Source: Caballeronia calidae (lineage in GTDB: Bacteria; Pseudomonadota; Gammaproteobacteria; Burkholderiales; Burkholderiaceae). From it: a stretch of 64,000 nt of DNA. The notes under the pieces were generated by a model. It searched no databases, was not told the origin of the DNA, and saw only the letters and a list, made by a program, of their open reading frames with translations. Below are positions 1 to 9,135 of this stretch, in pieces. The DNA is taken from the NCBI RefSeq assembly GCF_900044055.2, contig NZ_FCOX02000015.1, positions 62,001-126,000 on the forward strand. The letters run 5' to 3'. A program made the translations under genes and the position numbers. Position 1 is the first letter of the stretch. Every line of letters begins with the position of its first letter.

Positions 1-627
1 AATCTCGACGCGCTTTTCGTCGCTGATCTTGCCCGCGTTGATATCGGTTTGAATGAGGCCCGGCGTCACGCAATTCACGCGGATGCCGTCGACGCCGAAC
101 TCGCGCGCCATCGCCTTGGCGAGACCGAGCACGCCCGCCTTGGCGGCGGAATAGTGCGGGCCGCCGAGAATGCCGCCGCCGCGTTGCGCCGATACCGACG
201 ACATGCAGCCGATCGAACCGCCGCCGTTGCGCTTCATCACCGGCACCACCGCTTGCGACAGATACAGCACGCCGCGCAGGTTCACGTCGAGAATGCGGTC
301 CCAGCTTTGCGGATCGATGTCGAGCAGCTTCGCAGCCTGCGTGATGCCCGCGTTGTTGATGAGAATGTCGATGGCGCCGAAGTCCGTGACGATGCGATCC
401 ACGGCGGCGTTGCACGCGGCGCGGTCCGTCACGTCGCACACATAGCCGCGATGCTCCGGGCCGATGCTGCCGGCCGCGTCGCGCGCGGCGGCTTCATCGA
501 GATCGAGAATGGCGACTTTCGCGCCGTGCTTCGCGAACATGCGTGCCGTCGCCATGCCGATCCCGCGCGGCGATGCCGCTCCCGAGATGACGGCGACCTT
601 GCCTTCGAGAAGACGCGACTCTGACAT
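1..627 (-). CDS. SDR-family dehydrogenase, 3' end cut by the window edge
   Basis: NAD(P)-dependent short-chain dehydrogenase/reductase of the Rossmann fold. The translation begins MSESRLLEGKVAVISG and shows the nucleotide-binding glycine motif in a slightly unusual form (SGAASPRGIG), then NNAG, a Ser in the SVSAQ stretch and the catalytic YSAAK. The last visible part (VNCVTPGLIQTDI) is the usual loop after the active site, so only about the last 40-50 residues lie outside the window. Start ATG at 627 has GGAG-like sequence upstream. It follows the two transketolase subunits on the same strand with a gap of about 36 bases, so it is probably co-transcribed and oxidises or reduces a sugar or polyol of that pathway. 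The substrate cannot be read from the sequence. Confidence 0.9.
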   Translation of the reverse strand, partial: MSESRLLEGKVAVISGAASPRGIGMATARMFAKHGAKVAILDLDEAAARDAAGSIGPEHRGYVCDVTDRAACNAAVDRIVTDFGAIDILINNAGITQAAKLLDIDPQSWDRILDVNLRGVLYLSQAVVPVMKRNGGGSIGCMSSVSAQRGGGILGGPHYSAAKAGVLGLAKAMAREFGVDGIRVNCVTPGLIQTDINAGKISDEKRVEI

Positions 628-663
628 GATTTGATTCTCCAAATGTTCGTGGTGGATGAAGGC

Positions 664-1647
664 TTAGCCGAGCCAGCCTTTGATGGTGTTGCACATCGCT
701 TCGGTGGAAATGCCGTAGCGATCGTGCAGCGTCGGTAATGCGCCCGCGTCGAGAAACGCATCGGGCAGGGCGATCTGGCGGAAGGCGGGGGTGACGCCCG
801 CGCCGAGCAGCGTGCGCGCGACGGCTTCGCCGAGTCCGCCGATCAGCGTATGGTTTTCCGCGACGACGACCATGCGGCCCGTGCGCTTCGCTTCGCGCAG
901 GAGGGTCGCGGTGTCGAGCGGCTTGATCGTCGGCACATGGAGCACGGCGACGTCGACGTTGTCCTGCTGCAAGGCCTTCGCCGTCTCGAGCGAGCGCATG
1001 GTCATGATGCCGGTCGAGATCAGCAGCACGTCGTTGCCGCCGCGCAAAAGCTTGGCCTTGCCGAGTTCGAACCGATAGCCGTATTCGTCGAGCACGGCGG
1101 GCACGTTGCCGCGCAAGAGGCGCGCGTACACGGGGCCTTTGTGCGCGGCGATGGCCGGCACCATCTGCTCGATGTCGAGCGCATCGCATGGATCGATGAC
1201 CGTCATGTTGGGCATCGCGCGCATCAGCGCGAGGTCTTCGGCGGCCTGATGGCTCGGACCGTAGCCTGTCGTGAGTCCCGGCAACGCGGCGACGATCTTC
1301 ACGTCGAGATTGTCTTCAGCGATCGTCTGATGGATGAAGTCGTAGGCGCGTCGCGTAGCGAATACGGCGTACGTCGTGACGAACGGCTGCGCGCCTTCGT
1401 GCGCCATGCCGGCCGCCGCGCCCATCAGCAATTGCTCGGCCATGCCCATCTGGTAATAGCGCTCGGGAAATTCCTGCGCGAAGACGTGCAGGTCCGTATA
1501 TTTGCCGAGGTCGGCGGTCATGCCGACGATGTTCGCATTCGTGCGCGCGAGTTCGACGAGTGCGTGGCCGAAAGGCGCGGATCGCGTGACTTGTCCTTCG
1601 CCCGCGATCGACGCGATCATCGCGGAGGTTTTCAGTCGCGTGCTCAT
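664..1647 (-). CDS. Transketolase, C-terminal subunit (split enzyme)
   Basis: A 327-residue protein that matches the pyrimidine-binding and C-terminal domains of transketolase, encoded separately from the ThDP pyrophosphate-binding half. Features include the family glutamate region (YYQMGMAEQLLMG), the YGPSHQAAEDLA segment and a C-terminal transketolase_C-like domain (VVVAENHTLIGGLGEAV). Start chosen at 1647 because the ATG overlaps the stop of the N-terminal subunit as ATGA, which indicates translational coupling and 1:1 production. Split transketolases with an SDR next to them are common in proteobacterial sugar or polyol catabolic operons. This one probably forms a heterotetramer with its neighbour and transfers two-carbon units. 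The exact sugar is unknown. Confidence 0.93.
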   Translation of the reverse strand: MSTRLKTSAMIASIAGEGQVTRSAPFGHALVELARTNANIVGMTADLGKYTDLHVFAQEFPERYYQMGMAEQLLMGAAAGMAHEGAQPFVTTYAVFATRRAYDFIHQTIAEDNLDVKIVAALPGLTTGYGPSHQAAEDLALMRAMPNMTVIDPCDALDIEQMVPAIAAHKGPVYARLLRGNVPAVLDEYGYRFELGKAKLLRGGNDVLLISTGIMTMRSLETAKALQQDNVDVAVLHVPTIKPLDTATLLREAKRTGRMVVVAENHTLIGGLGEAVARTLLGAGVTPAFRQIALPDAFLDAGALPTLHDRYGISTEAMCNTIKGWLG

Positions 1648-2492
1648 GCCTGGCGTCCTTGTTCGAGTGCGTCGAGCGCGAGCTTCCATTCGTGCGGATC
1701 GACGCGAATGAAGTGATTCTTTTCCCGCTCTTCGAGGAACGGCACGCCGCAGCCCATCTTCGTGTCGCACACGATGATGCGCGGCTTCGCGTCCTTCAAA
1801 TTGCGCGCGTTGTCGAAGGCCTGCTTCACGGCGCGGATGTCGTTGCCGTCGATGCGCTGCGTGTACCAGCCGAATGCTTCGAGCTTCTCGACGAGCGGCT
1901 CGAACGCCATGATCTGCGTCGATGGGCCATCGGCCTGCTGATTGTTCACATCGACGATGGCGATGAGATTGTCGAGCTTCCAGTGCGCGGCGGACATCAG
2001 GCCTTCCCAGATCGCGCCTTCATCGAGCTCGCCATCGGAGAAGAGCGTATAGACGAAGGACGCCGAGCCTTTGCGCTTCAGGCCCAGGCATCGTCCGACG
2101 GCGATCGTCAGGCCTTGCCCGAGCGAGCCGCCGGACATTTCCATGCCGGGCGTGTAGCTCGCCATGCCGGACATCGGCAGACGGCTATCGTCGCTGCCGT
2201 AGGTGTCGAGTTCGTCTTCGGGCAGCACGCCCGCTTCGAACAGCGCGGCATAGAGCGCAATCGCGTAATGCCCGTTGGACAGCAGAAAGCGGTCGCGCGC
2301 TTCCCATGCGGGATCGTCCGGACGATGATTCATCGCGCCGAAATACGCGACGGCCAGTACATCGGCGATGTCGAGCGCCTGGCCGATATAGCCCTGGCCT
2401 TGCACTTCGCCCATGAGAAGCGCGTTGCGGCGAATGCGATACGCATGTTCCGCGAGTTGCGCGATGTCGTTGTTCACGCGTGCTGTCTCCAT
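1644..2492 (-). CDS. Transketolase, N-terminal subunit (split enzyme)
   Basis: A 282-residue thiamine-diphosphate-binding half of transketolase. The ThDP/Mg motif is visible as FSDGELDEG followed about 25 residues later by VDVNNQQADG, and the substrate-side residues sit in RDRFLLSNGHYAIALYA and GGSLGQGLTIAVG. I take the ATG at 2492 (METARVNNDI) as the start. The open frame extends about 42 codons upstream, but that part does not look like transketolase and runs into the divergent LysR promoter region. No strong Shine-Dalgarno is visible. First gene of the operon; regulation by the divergent LysR protein is likely. Confidence 0.92.
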   Translation of the reverse strand: METARVNNDIAQLAEHAYRIRRNALLMGEVQGQGYIGQALDIADVLAVAYFGAMNHRPDDPAWEARDRFLLSNGHYAIALYAALFEAGVLPEDELDTYGSDDSRLPMSGMASYTPGMEMSGGSLGQGLTIAVGRCLGLKRKGSASFVYTLFSDGELDEGAIWEGLMSAAHWKLDNLIAIVDVNNQQADGPSTQIMAFEPLVEKLEAFGWYTQRIDGNDIRAVKQAFDNARNLKDAKPRIIVCDTKMGCGVPFLEEREKNHFIRVDPHEWKLALDALEQGRQA

Positions 2493-2635
2493 CGTTTTAT
2501 TGGCGGCCTGTTCGACTCCGGGTATTCCCTTGAATCGAGTGACCAGCGAGTACGTATAAGCGTATTGATTTGGACAGTCGCGCTCAAACGAATTAAAGTG
2601 GCCTATCGTTGAATTCAATTCATCCGATCACTGCA
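2493..2635. promoter_or_regulatory. Divergent promoter region, transketolase operon / lysR
   Basis: A 143-base AT-richer gap between divergent genes. It contains a perfect 10-base palindrome TTGAATTCAA at 2609-2618, close to the lysR start. LysR proteins usually bind such gaps at T-N11-A dyads, but I could not fix one consensus site with confidence. Assigned from gene layout. Confidence 0.4.
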
Positions 2636-3523
2636 ATGCACAATCGCGTCACGCTCAAGTCCATACAGGCATTCGAGGCTGCGGCAAGGCTCTCTTCTTT
2701 CGCACTTGCAGCAGATGAATTGTTCGTGACGCCTTCGGCGGTCAGCCATCAGATCAAGCTATTGGAAGAGCAATTGAGCGTGCGGCTCTTTCATCGCGTG
2801 CATCGCGCGGTGATCCTCACGGACAGCGGCCGGCATTACGCCGAAGAGATCGGCGCGGCGTTCGCGCGCATCGAGAAAGCGACGCGCGACATCGGGCGCG
2901 TCGCGAAGAGCGACATCCTCACCGTGCATTCGACGCCGAGCTTCGCCACGCAATGGCTCATGCCCCGGCTCGCGCGCTTTTCGTCGCGGCATCCGGATAT
3001 CGATTTGCGGCTGAATGCGTCGAACGATCCTGTCGATCTGACGCGCGCATCCGTGGATGTCGACTTGCGTTACGGCGCGCGCAAGCTGCAGCCGGCGGGC
3101 ACGCTGGTGCTCGATCTGCCGTCCGAGACCATCGTGCCGCTGTGTTCGCCGAAACTCATGGAAGGCGCGTACCCGATTCGCACGGTGGCGGATCTGAAGC
3201 ATCACACGCTGATTCACAGCGAGAACTGCCTCGTCGGATGGCGCGACTGGATGCGCATGCATCGAAAGACGCCGCTCGATATTTCGCGCGGGCCGCGCTT
3301 CGATCGCTCGTTCATGGCGATCAGCGCGGCCGCCGATGGCGTCGGCGTGTGTCTGGAAAGTCTGCTGCTTGTGCAGCGCGAGCTCGACGCGGGAAAGCTC
3401 ATCGCGCCCTTCGGCTTCGACGGTCTGAGCGTGAACGGCTATACGCTGAACCTGCTCAAGTCATCGGTGGATTTGCCGAAGGTGAAGAGCTTTCAGGACT
3501 GGCTGTTCGAGGAACTGGAGTGA
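2636..3523 (+). CDS. LysR-family transcriptional regulator (GcvA-like)
   Basis: A 295-residue LysR regulator: N-terminal winged helix-turn-helix (LKSIQAFEAAARLSSF, then TPSAVSHQIKLLEEQL) and a C-terminal periplasmic-binding-protein-like effector domain starting near residue 95 (LTVHSTPSFATQWLMPRL), typical of the GcvA/AmpR branch. The ATG at 2636 gives the usual start a few residues before the helix-turn-helix; an in-frame TTG at 2609 is possible but unlikely. Divergent from the split transketolase/SDR operon, so it most likely controls that operon and itself from the shared 140-base intergenic region. The effector is unknown. Confidence 0.92.
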   Translation: MHNRVTLKSIQAFEAAARLSSFALAADELFVTPSAVSHQIKLLEEQLSVRLFHRVHRAVILTDSGRHYAEEIGAAFARIEKATRDIGRVAKSDILTVHSTPSFATQWLMPRLARFSSRHPDIDLRLNASNDPVDLTRASVDVDLRYGARKLQPAGTLVLDLPSETIVPLCSPKLMEGAYPIRTVADLKHHTLIHSENCLVGWRDWMRMHRKTPLDISRGPRFDRSFMAISAAADGVGVCLESLLLVQRELDAGKLIAPFGFDGLSVNGYTLNLLKSSVDLPKVKSFQDWLFEELE

Positions 3524-3564
3524 TCGAATGCGCCGTCGATGACGGCGGCGTGAAGCGTTTTCGC

Positions 3565-3828
3565 TCAGTCGTCGAAATCGCCTGCTTCGAGCGCTTCAGC
3601 GAAATCCGTGAGCCAGGGGGCAAAGTGATCCGTGTCGTAGATCGCTTTCTTGCCGTTGGCGATTCGCGTGACGGAGATTCGCCGCGTAGCGCCGGTTTTG
3701 TTGCCCGCGGGAATGTCGACATCGTCCGTGATCTGGAAGTCACGCAGTTCGAGTCCCCGATTGGCAAGCACGGCTTTGACGTCTTCCTGTTCGTCCCAGG
3801 AAAACTGGGAGAAGTCATGGGCTGTCAT
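3565..3828 (-). CDS. Small conserved hypothetical protein (87 aa)
   Basis: An 87-residue acidic protein (MTAHDFSQFSWDEQED at the start, FAEALEAGDFDD at the end) with no signal peptide and no membrane segment. The start ATG at 3828 has a good Shine-Dalgarno (GGAGACCGC then ATG). The gene lies between the convergent lysR and the cellulose operon. Codon use is like its neighbours. I do not recognise a named domain; the protein looks like a soluble small conserved protein of Burkholderia relatives. Confidence 0.72.
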   Translation of the reverse strand: MTAHDFSQFSWDEQEDVKAVLANRGLELRDFQITDDVDIPAGNKTGATRRISVTRIANGKKAIYDTDHFAPWLTDFAEALEAGDFDD

Positions 3829-3948
3829 GCGGTCTCCTCGCGCGGTGAGCGAACTGCATGTCGGAAACGGTCGTAAAAACGAACGATCGCTTTAGTCCCT
3901 GAAATACTCAAACAGTATATGCGAGAGGGTTCGGTTCCATTGCGCCGA

Positions 3949-4206
3949 TCAACGAAGCATTCGATCCGCGCGTTCGTCTTCAGTCTCGGCCACCGCAGGC
4001 GTGTGTTGTTCCGGCGACGCTTGCGCCAGGTTCATCAACCGCGCGAGAACCGGCCAGCGGTCAAGCGCGCCGCGATATTCGATCTGCGCCTGAGCATCGA
4101 AATAGCGCTCCGCGTCCAGTCCGCTCACGCGTTGAGCGAGCGTGGCGACGTCATGCCGGCCACGCGCCGGCTTCGAACGGCCCTGTGCGCCGGTTTCCTT
4201 GCTCAT
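3949..4206 (-). CDS. Small BcsR-like cellulose-operon protein
   Basis: An 85-residue protein (starting MSKETGAQG) whose central part VSGLDAERYF...ALDRWPVLARLMNLAQ resembles the conserved core of enterobacterial BcsR (YhjR), in which a short acidic stretch precedes ALKRWPLL. BcsR acts with BcsQ and the synthase in the cytoplasm in E. coli. Its start ATG overlaps the bcsG stop as ATGA, so it is the last gene of the cellulose operon. In Enterobacteria bcsR is the first gene instead. The family call rests on one short motif and on context. Confidence 0.6.
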   Translation of the reverse strand: MSKETGAQGRSKPARGRHDVATLAQRVSGLDAERYFDAQAQIEYRGALDRWPVLARLMNLAQASPEQHTPAVAETEDERADRMLR

Positions 4207-5759
4207 TTCTGATCGACCCATACGCCATCCGGCGTCTTCACGACATAACCCGTCGCCGTTTTCATCGTGACCGTCCCTTCGTTCTCGCCGATCATCGGCG
4301 TTTCGGGCAAGTCGGCCGCATACTGCGCGAGCGTCACGCCCGGCTTGAACGGGCTGTTCGATACGAGGTTCGACACGAGTTGTGCGACCGCAAGAAAGCT
4401 CGTCGGCCGGTCGATGATCGTCGTCGGTCCATGATCGCCATTGAAGCCCACGAGGCGCACGCCAACCGGCCCATGTATGACGCTCGGCGTCGGAATCTCG
4501 CGGAGGCCCGCAACCTGATTGTTATCGCCGCGCAACGCCGCGCCATGCTCCGGCACGAACACGATCACCGCGCGCCGGCCCGATTGCCGGATCAGGTCCG
4601 CGAAGCGGTCGAAGTCGCTCATCAGCTTGTTCACCCGGATCGGGTATGAATCGATGCTCGACAGCTTGTTGTCGGGCAGGCGATTGCCGTCGTGCAGACT
4701 GATGGTGTTGTAGTACAGCGCGACCGGTCCCGGCACCTTCGCGCGCTGCGCATACCAGTTCGAAAGCGTCCCGTAGTCGTCCATGATCGCCGAGCCGTCG
4801 AACGCGTGCATCGCGACGGGCGCGGCCGTGTTCGGGATGAACGGCACGTTGGGCACCCCGAGATTGTCCTTCACGATCTGCGTGAAGTTGTCGAAGTGGC
4901 CGTCATGGTTGAACGTGACCTGCGGCGTGTAGCCCGCCTGGGCGAGATCCGCCATCAGATGACACTGCGCGGGTGAGTCCTTGTACAGGTCCGCGTGCGC
5001 CTGCTGGCCGCACGATGCGCGCAGCACGCGGATCGCCGCCGGCCCGCTGTAGCTGGCCGCCGTGCTGAAGTTCGCGAAGAGATAGTCGAAGTGCGACAGC
5101 ATCGGGTGATTGCGCGCCTTCGCGACATCGAGGTCATCCCACGAGAGCGAGCAGATATGCAGCACGATCACGTCGAATTGGGCCTGCGAATCGCTGGCCA
5201 GATGGCCGAACGCGACCTGACGTTGCGACTCGGCCGCACGGAACGCGGCGAGGGCGGCGTCGTAATCGGAGCGGGGCGCGGCTTGTCCGCTCGCCGGAGC
5301 CGTCGATGCGGCCTGCGGGTTCGCATGCATGCCCGCGAGGACGGTGCTTGCGCCGTGCCATACGGGCAGCGCGACGAGCGCGATCATCACGAGGGTCGCA
5401 ACGCGCAGCCAGCGGTTGACGATGAGATACGTCACGAGTCCGCCCAGCGCGATGACGACCAGCATCGGCGGAAGGAAGCGCGGCAGCAGTTCCAGCCAGT
5501 AACCGAAGCTGAAGGTCCTGAGGTTGCCGAACTCCTCGACGATGCGCGCGAACGGCGGCACGTTCGCCTCGCGGTACATGAGCGGCAAGCCGATGGCAAG
5601 ACCCGCCAGAAGCCGCATCGCACGCCAGACACGCGAGCGCAGCGGCGAACTCGCCGCGAGCGCGGCAGCGAAGCCGATGTTGGCCAGCCACAAAGGCGTG
5701 AGATGACCCGTCGAAAACAGAGCCAGCTTGATGATGAAATACAGGTTCCAGAACGTCAT
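4203..5759 (-). CDS. bcsG: BcsG, cellulose phosphoethanolamine transferase
   Basis: A 518-residue inner-membrane enzyme of the BcsG family, which in E. coli transfers phosphoethanolamine from lipid to cellulose in the periplasm. Several N-terminal membrane segments (within residues 1-140) are followed by an alkaline-phosphatase-like periplasmic domain. The zinc/nucleophile residues known from E. coli (Cys243, Ser278, Glu442, His443) have clear counterparts: Cys203 in LHICSLSWDD, Ser238 in SYSGPAA and Glu404-His405 in FVPEHGAA. All four are kept, so an active enzyme is expected. It starts 56 bases after bcsA and is coupled to the small BcsR-like gene. Its presence predicts modified rather than plain cellulose. 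Confidence 0.93.
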   Translation of the reverse strand: MTFWNLYFIIKLALFSTGHLTPLWLANIGFAAALAASSPLRSRVWRAMRLLAGLAIGLPLMYREANVPPFARIVEEFGNLRTFSFGYWLELLPRFLPPMLVVIALGGLVTYLIVNRWLRVATLVMIALVALPVWHGASTVLAGMHANPQAASTAPASGQAAPRSDYDAALAAFRAAESQRQVAFGHLASDSQAQFDVIVLHICSLSWDDLDVAKARNHPMLSHFDYLFANFSTAASYSGPAAIRVLRASCGQQAHADLYKDSPAQCHLMADLAQAGYTPQVTFNHDGHFDNFTQIVKDNLGVPNVPFIPNTAAPVAMHAFDGSAIMDDYGTLSNWYAQRAKVPGPVALYYNTISLHDGNRLPDNKLSSIDSYPIRVNKLMSDFDRFADLIRQSGRRAVIVFVPEHGAALRGDNNQVAGLREIPTPSVIHGPVGVRLVGFNGDHGPTTIIDRPTSFLAVAQLVSNLVSNSPFKPGVTLAQYAADLPETPMIGENEGTVTMKTATGYVVKTPDGVWVDQK

Positions 5760-5815
5760 CTTCGAATCTCTTTAGCGCTTTTATGCATCGGGTTGTCCGG
5801 CACGCGGTACATCGC

Positions 5816-8371
5816 TCATGGCGTCCGGTCCAGCGCGAGTTTTGCGACGAGCGCGCGGCGCACGCCGTCGAACAGCCGCACATAGCCTTCGACGCCCATC
5901 GACAGCACTTCCTTCAGGCCTTTGAGCGGCGCGTCTTCGTCGGTGCGCTCGTCCCAGTCGAGCCATGCGTCGGCGCGCCCGAACGTGCATTGCACGAGAC
6001 GGCGCTCGTCATCGAGACTCAAGGCATCGAAGCGCACGCCCAGATGCGAGCCCGCGAGACGCGTCACGCGCACGGGAAAGTGGAATTGCCGCTCGCCCCG
6101 GCTCACGACCACGCCGAGCGTGTCGCCCGGCTCCAGCGACAAGCCCGCATCCACGATCAGGCCGAGGCCTCCCGTCGAGTAGTCGCTGGTGGTGCATGCG
6201 GCCGTGCTGCCGTCGGGGAGCACCAGCATCGCCGGCATGCGCATGGCGATGCGGTGCGTGACCCGCACCTGCCTTGCCTCGCGCGCGACGCTCATCGCCG
6301 CGCCGAGCATGACCAGGTTGTAGGTGGTCCAGAACACGTTCATCAGGATGGTCGGCCCTTCTTCGCCCGCGTCGGCCGCGAGGCGGTAGAGGCCGACTGC
6401 CATCGCGAGCGCATTCACGCCGAGCAACACGAGATAGGGCTTGCTCATCACCCAGTCGATATAGGTTTCTTCGATGCGTCCGCCCTTGTCGGTCACGTTG
6501 AACTTGCCGTGCTTCGGGCTGAAGAACGCAATCGTCGTGGGGAGCGCGATATACCAGGCGAGCACCGACTCGTACACCTCCGCCCAGAACGAATGGCGGT
6601 ACTTGCCCTGCATGCGCGAGTTCGCCACGTTGGCGATGACGATATACGGCAGCACGAAGCTCGCGATGGTCGTCGCGGCGGCGTTGATGAAGTACATCCC
6701 GAAGAAGAGGTACCACATCGGCATCGTCAGGAACACGAGGCGCGGAATGCCATAGAAGAAGTGCAGCATCGCGTTGCCATAGCACAGGCGCTGAAAGAAG
6801 CCGAGGCCGCGTCCGAGAAACGGATTGTCGATGCGGAAAATTTGCGCCATGCCGCGCGCCCAGCGCGTGCGCTGCTTGATGTGGCTCGCGAGGCTTTCGG
6901 TGGCGAGTCCCGCGGCCTGCACCGTCGGCAGATAGGCGGTGGTATAGCCGCGCCGGTGCAGCTTCAGCGCCGTGTGGGCATCCTCGGTCACCGTCTCCAC
7001 GGCAATGCCGCCGACTTCTTCGAGCGGCGCACGCTTGATGACCGCGCAGGAGCCGCAGAAGAACGTCGCGTTCCACAGGTCGTTGCCGGCCTGCACGAGC
7101 CCGTAGAACAGGTTGCCTTCGTTCGGCACACGGCGGAACGTGCCGAGATTGCGCTCGAACGGATCGGGCGAGAAGAAGTGATGCGGCGTCTGCACCATCG
7201 CGCATTTCGGATCGGCGAAGAACGTGCCCATCGTCGCTTGCAGGAAGGAGCGCGTCGGAACGTGATCGCAGTCGAAGATGGCGATGTACTCGCCCTCAGT
7301 CTTCGCGAGCGCGCGGTTGATGTTGCCCGCCTTCGCGTGCTGGTTGTCGTCGCGCGTGATGTAGCCGATGCCCGCCTCGCGCGCGAGCGCCTCGAACTCC
7401 GGGCGATGTCCGTCGTCGAGCAGATAGACGCGCAACTTGTCCGCGGGCCAGTCGATGCCCTGCGCGGCGAAGAGCGTCGGCCTCACGACGCTGAGCGGCT
7501 CGTTGTAAGTGGGAATGTAGACATCGACGCTCGGCCAGTCGGCGGGATCGTCGGGCAGGCGCGAGACCGCGCGCTCGAGCGGCCACGCGGTCTGCACGAA
7601 GCCGAACAGCAGGATCATCCAGGTATAGGCCTCCGCGCCGAACAGCGCATAGCCGACGATGGCTTCGCCCGGCGTGCGGAAGGTGAGCGTCTGCGTCGTG
7701 CGCCACCAGACGTAGCGCGCCATCACGAGCAGCGCGAGCGCGGCGAGCATCAGCACCGGCATGCGGCCCGGCAGACGGCGGATCGCGAGCGCGAAGACCG
7801 TCAGCACGGCGAAGAACACGAACTGGCCGCCGGCGGCGAGCGGCGACGTGCCGACGAACATCCAGAGCAGCGCGCCCACGCCGACGAGCACCGGCAGCAG
7901 CAGACGTGCGCGGCCGATGCGCTGCACGCCGACTTCGAGTGAGTCGCCCCAGCGCGTCCAGGGCAATGCGTCGAGCGCAGCGGCGACGCGCCGCCGGCAC
8001 CAGCGGATCGTGACGACCGCCGGCGCAAGAACGCGCTCGACGAAGTTCAATACGGCGTGCACGCGCGCCGGGATGTTTCTGGCGTTCGCATCGGCTCGCG
8101 GCGGCTGCACGAAAGCGCGCAGCAGCCATTCGAGCGGGCTGTGCACGTCGATGACACCCCATTCGGCCGCCCAGCGCAGCACGAAGGCGCGCAACAGGTC
8201 CCGGGCGATATCGCGCCGGCCCGCGCGCGGCGGCTTGAAAAAGAGCCGCACGCACCAGTCGAGCGACGAGCGCTCGTCGGGCAGACCGAAACCGCGCGCG
8301 ATCCAGCCGATGGCGCGCTCGCGCAATCGGGGGCGTTCCGCGCGCGGCTCACGGCGGTTGTCTTGCGTCAT
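5816..8371 (-). CDS. bcsA: BcsA, cellulose synthase catalytic subunit
   Basis: An 851-residue processive GT2 enzyme making beta-1,4-glucan from UDP-glucose and moving it across the inner membrane. After an N-terminal extension of about 150 residues come membrane helices, then the catalytic domain with DD (319-320), DCD (367-369), TED (462-464) and QRTRW (500-504), then more membrane helices. The C-terminal PilZ domain has the c-di-GMP motifs RVTHR (703-707) and DYSTGG (730-735), so the enzyme should be activated by c-di-GMP. The ATG at 8371 overlaps the bcsQ stop (ATGA); the open frame upstream is read-through of the bcsQ region. Complete. Confidence 0.97.
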   Translation of the reverse strand: MTQDNRREPRAERPRLRERAIGWIARGFGLPDERSSLDWCVRLFFKPPRAGRRDIARDLLRAFVLRWAAEWGVIDVHSPLEWLLRAFVQPPRADANARNIPARVHAVLNFVERVLAPAVVTIRWCRRRVAAALDALPWTRWGDSLEVGVQRIGRARLLLPVLVGVGALLWMFVGTSPLAAGGQFVFFAVLTVFALAIRRLPGRMPVLMLAALALLVMARYVWWRTTQTLTFRTPGEAIVGYALFGAEAYTWMILLFGFVQTAWPLERAVSRLPDDPADWPSVDVYIPTYNEPLSVVRPTLFAAQGIDWPADKLRVYLLDDGHRPEFEALAREAGIGYITRDDNQHAKAGNINRALAKTEGEYIAIFDCDHVPTRSFLQATMGTFFADPKCAMVQTPHHFFSPDPFERNLGTFRRVPNEGNLFYGLVQAGNDLWNATFFCGSCAVIKRAPLEEVGGIAVETVTEDAHTALKLHRRGYTTAYLPTVQAAGLATESLASHIKQRTRWARGMAQIFRIDNPFLGRGLGFFQRLCYGNAMLHFFYGIPRLVFLTMPMWYLFFGMYFINAAATTIASFVLPYIVIANVANSRMQGKYRHSFWAEVYESVLAWYIALPTTIAFFSPKHGKFNVTDKGGRIEETYIDWVMSKPYLVLLGVNALAMAVGLYRLAADAGEEGPTILMNVFWTTYNLVMLGAAMSVAREARQVRVTHRIAMRMPAMLVLPDGSTAACTTSDYSTGGLGLIVDAGLSLEPGDTLGVVVSRGERQFHFPVRVTRLAGSHLGVRFDALSLDDERRLVQCTFGRADAWLDWDERTDEDAPLKGLKEVLSMGVEGYVRLFDGVRRALVAKLALDRTP

Positions 8372-9135
8372 GACGGCGCTCTCGCGGTGTGCGCGGGCAG
8401 CCACGCATCGACGTGTTGCGCGAGCCCGTGCAGGTCGTGCGAGGCCTGCGAGTGCGGCGCTTCGTCGAACAGCCAGCCGCCGCGCGCCAGGGATTCCGGC
8501 ATCGCCGCGTCCAGATGGATGCGCTGGGCGACGGGCGTGCCGCCGGCCGCGACGCGCAGCATCGCGAGCACGTCGCGTTGCATCTCGCGCGCGGGATTCA
8601 GCCGGTTGACGACGAGCCGCACATCGGCGCACGACTCACGCAGCGCGGGAAGGTGCGCGACGAACGTCGCACACGCGGCGGGCTCGGGCGGGCACACGCA
8701 CAGCACGAGATCGGCCGCGCGCGCGGCGTGATCGGCCTGCGGCGACGGATAGCGCGGTGTGTCGATCAGCACGACACCCGTGTCCGCGAGTCCGATCTCG
8801 CTGATCGCGCCTGCGAGCCATTGAGGGTTCGCGGCGAGGCGCGCGCTGCACGCGGCAGCCTCGGCAAGCGTGAGTTGTCCATGCGGCACGAAGAGAACGC
8901 CTTCGTCGTTGCGCCAGGTGTGCGCATGCCAGACGTGCGACACGTCGATCAGTGCCTGCGCGATGCCATCGCTCGCGAGCGTATCGAGACCGAGCCAGCT
9001 GCCAAGGATGTTCTGTGGATCGAAGTCGAGCGCGACCACTTCGCGTCCGCGGCGCGCGAGCAGCACCGCGAGCGACGCGGCCAGCATCGTGCGGCCCGCG
9101 CCGCCGGCCGTCGAAACGATTGCGATGGTTTTCAT
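8368..9135 (-). CDS. bcsQ: BcsQ, MinD/ParA-like cellulose biosynthesis ATPase
   Basis: A 255-residue ParA/MinD-family P-loop ATPase. BcsQ in E. coli is needed for cellulose secretion, binds with BcsR/BcsE and localises the machine at the pole. The deviant Walker A reads STAGGAGRTM: the P-loop has Arg at the position usually held by Lys, a change also seen in other BcsQ proteins as GGVGRTT. Walker A' follows as ALDFDPQN and Walker B as VVLIDTPR. The start ATG at 9135 overlaps the stop of the small membrane protein upstream, and the stop overlaps the bcsA start, so the three genes are coupled. Confidence 0.92.
   Translation of the reverse strand: MKTIAIVSTAGGAGRTMLAASLAVLLARRGREVVALDFDPQNILGSWLGLDTLASDGIAQALIDVSHVWHAHTWRNDEGVLFVPHGQLTLAEAAACSARLAANPQWLAGAISEIGLADTGVVLIDTPRYPSPQADHAARAADLVLCVCPPEPAACATFVAHLPALRESCADVRLVVNRLNPAREMQRDVLAMLRVAAGGTPVAQRIHLDAAMPESLARGGWLFDEAPHSQASHDLHGLAQHVDAWLPAHTARAPS

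Noticed and set aside
5783-7942. Open frame of 719 codons opposite bcsA
   Set aside because: Antisense to the synthase motifs (DCD, QRTRW, PilZ); charged, repetitive composition.
8368-9135. BcsQ as an inactive ATPase because of Arg in the P-loop
   Set aside because: The Arg form (GGxGRT) is common among BcsQ proteins, so it is a family feature and not a defect.
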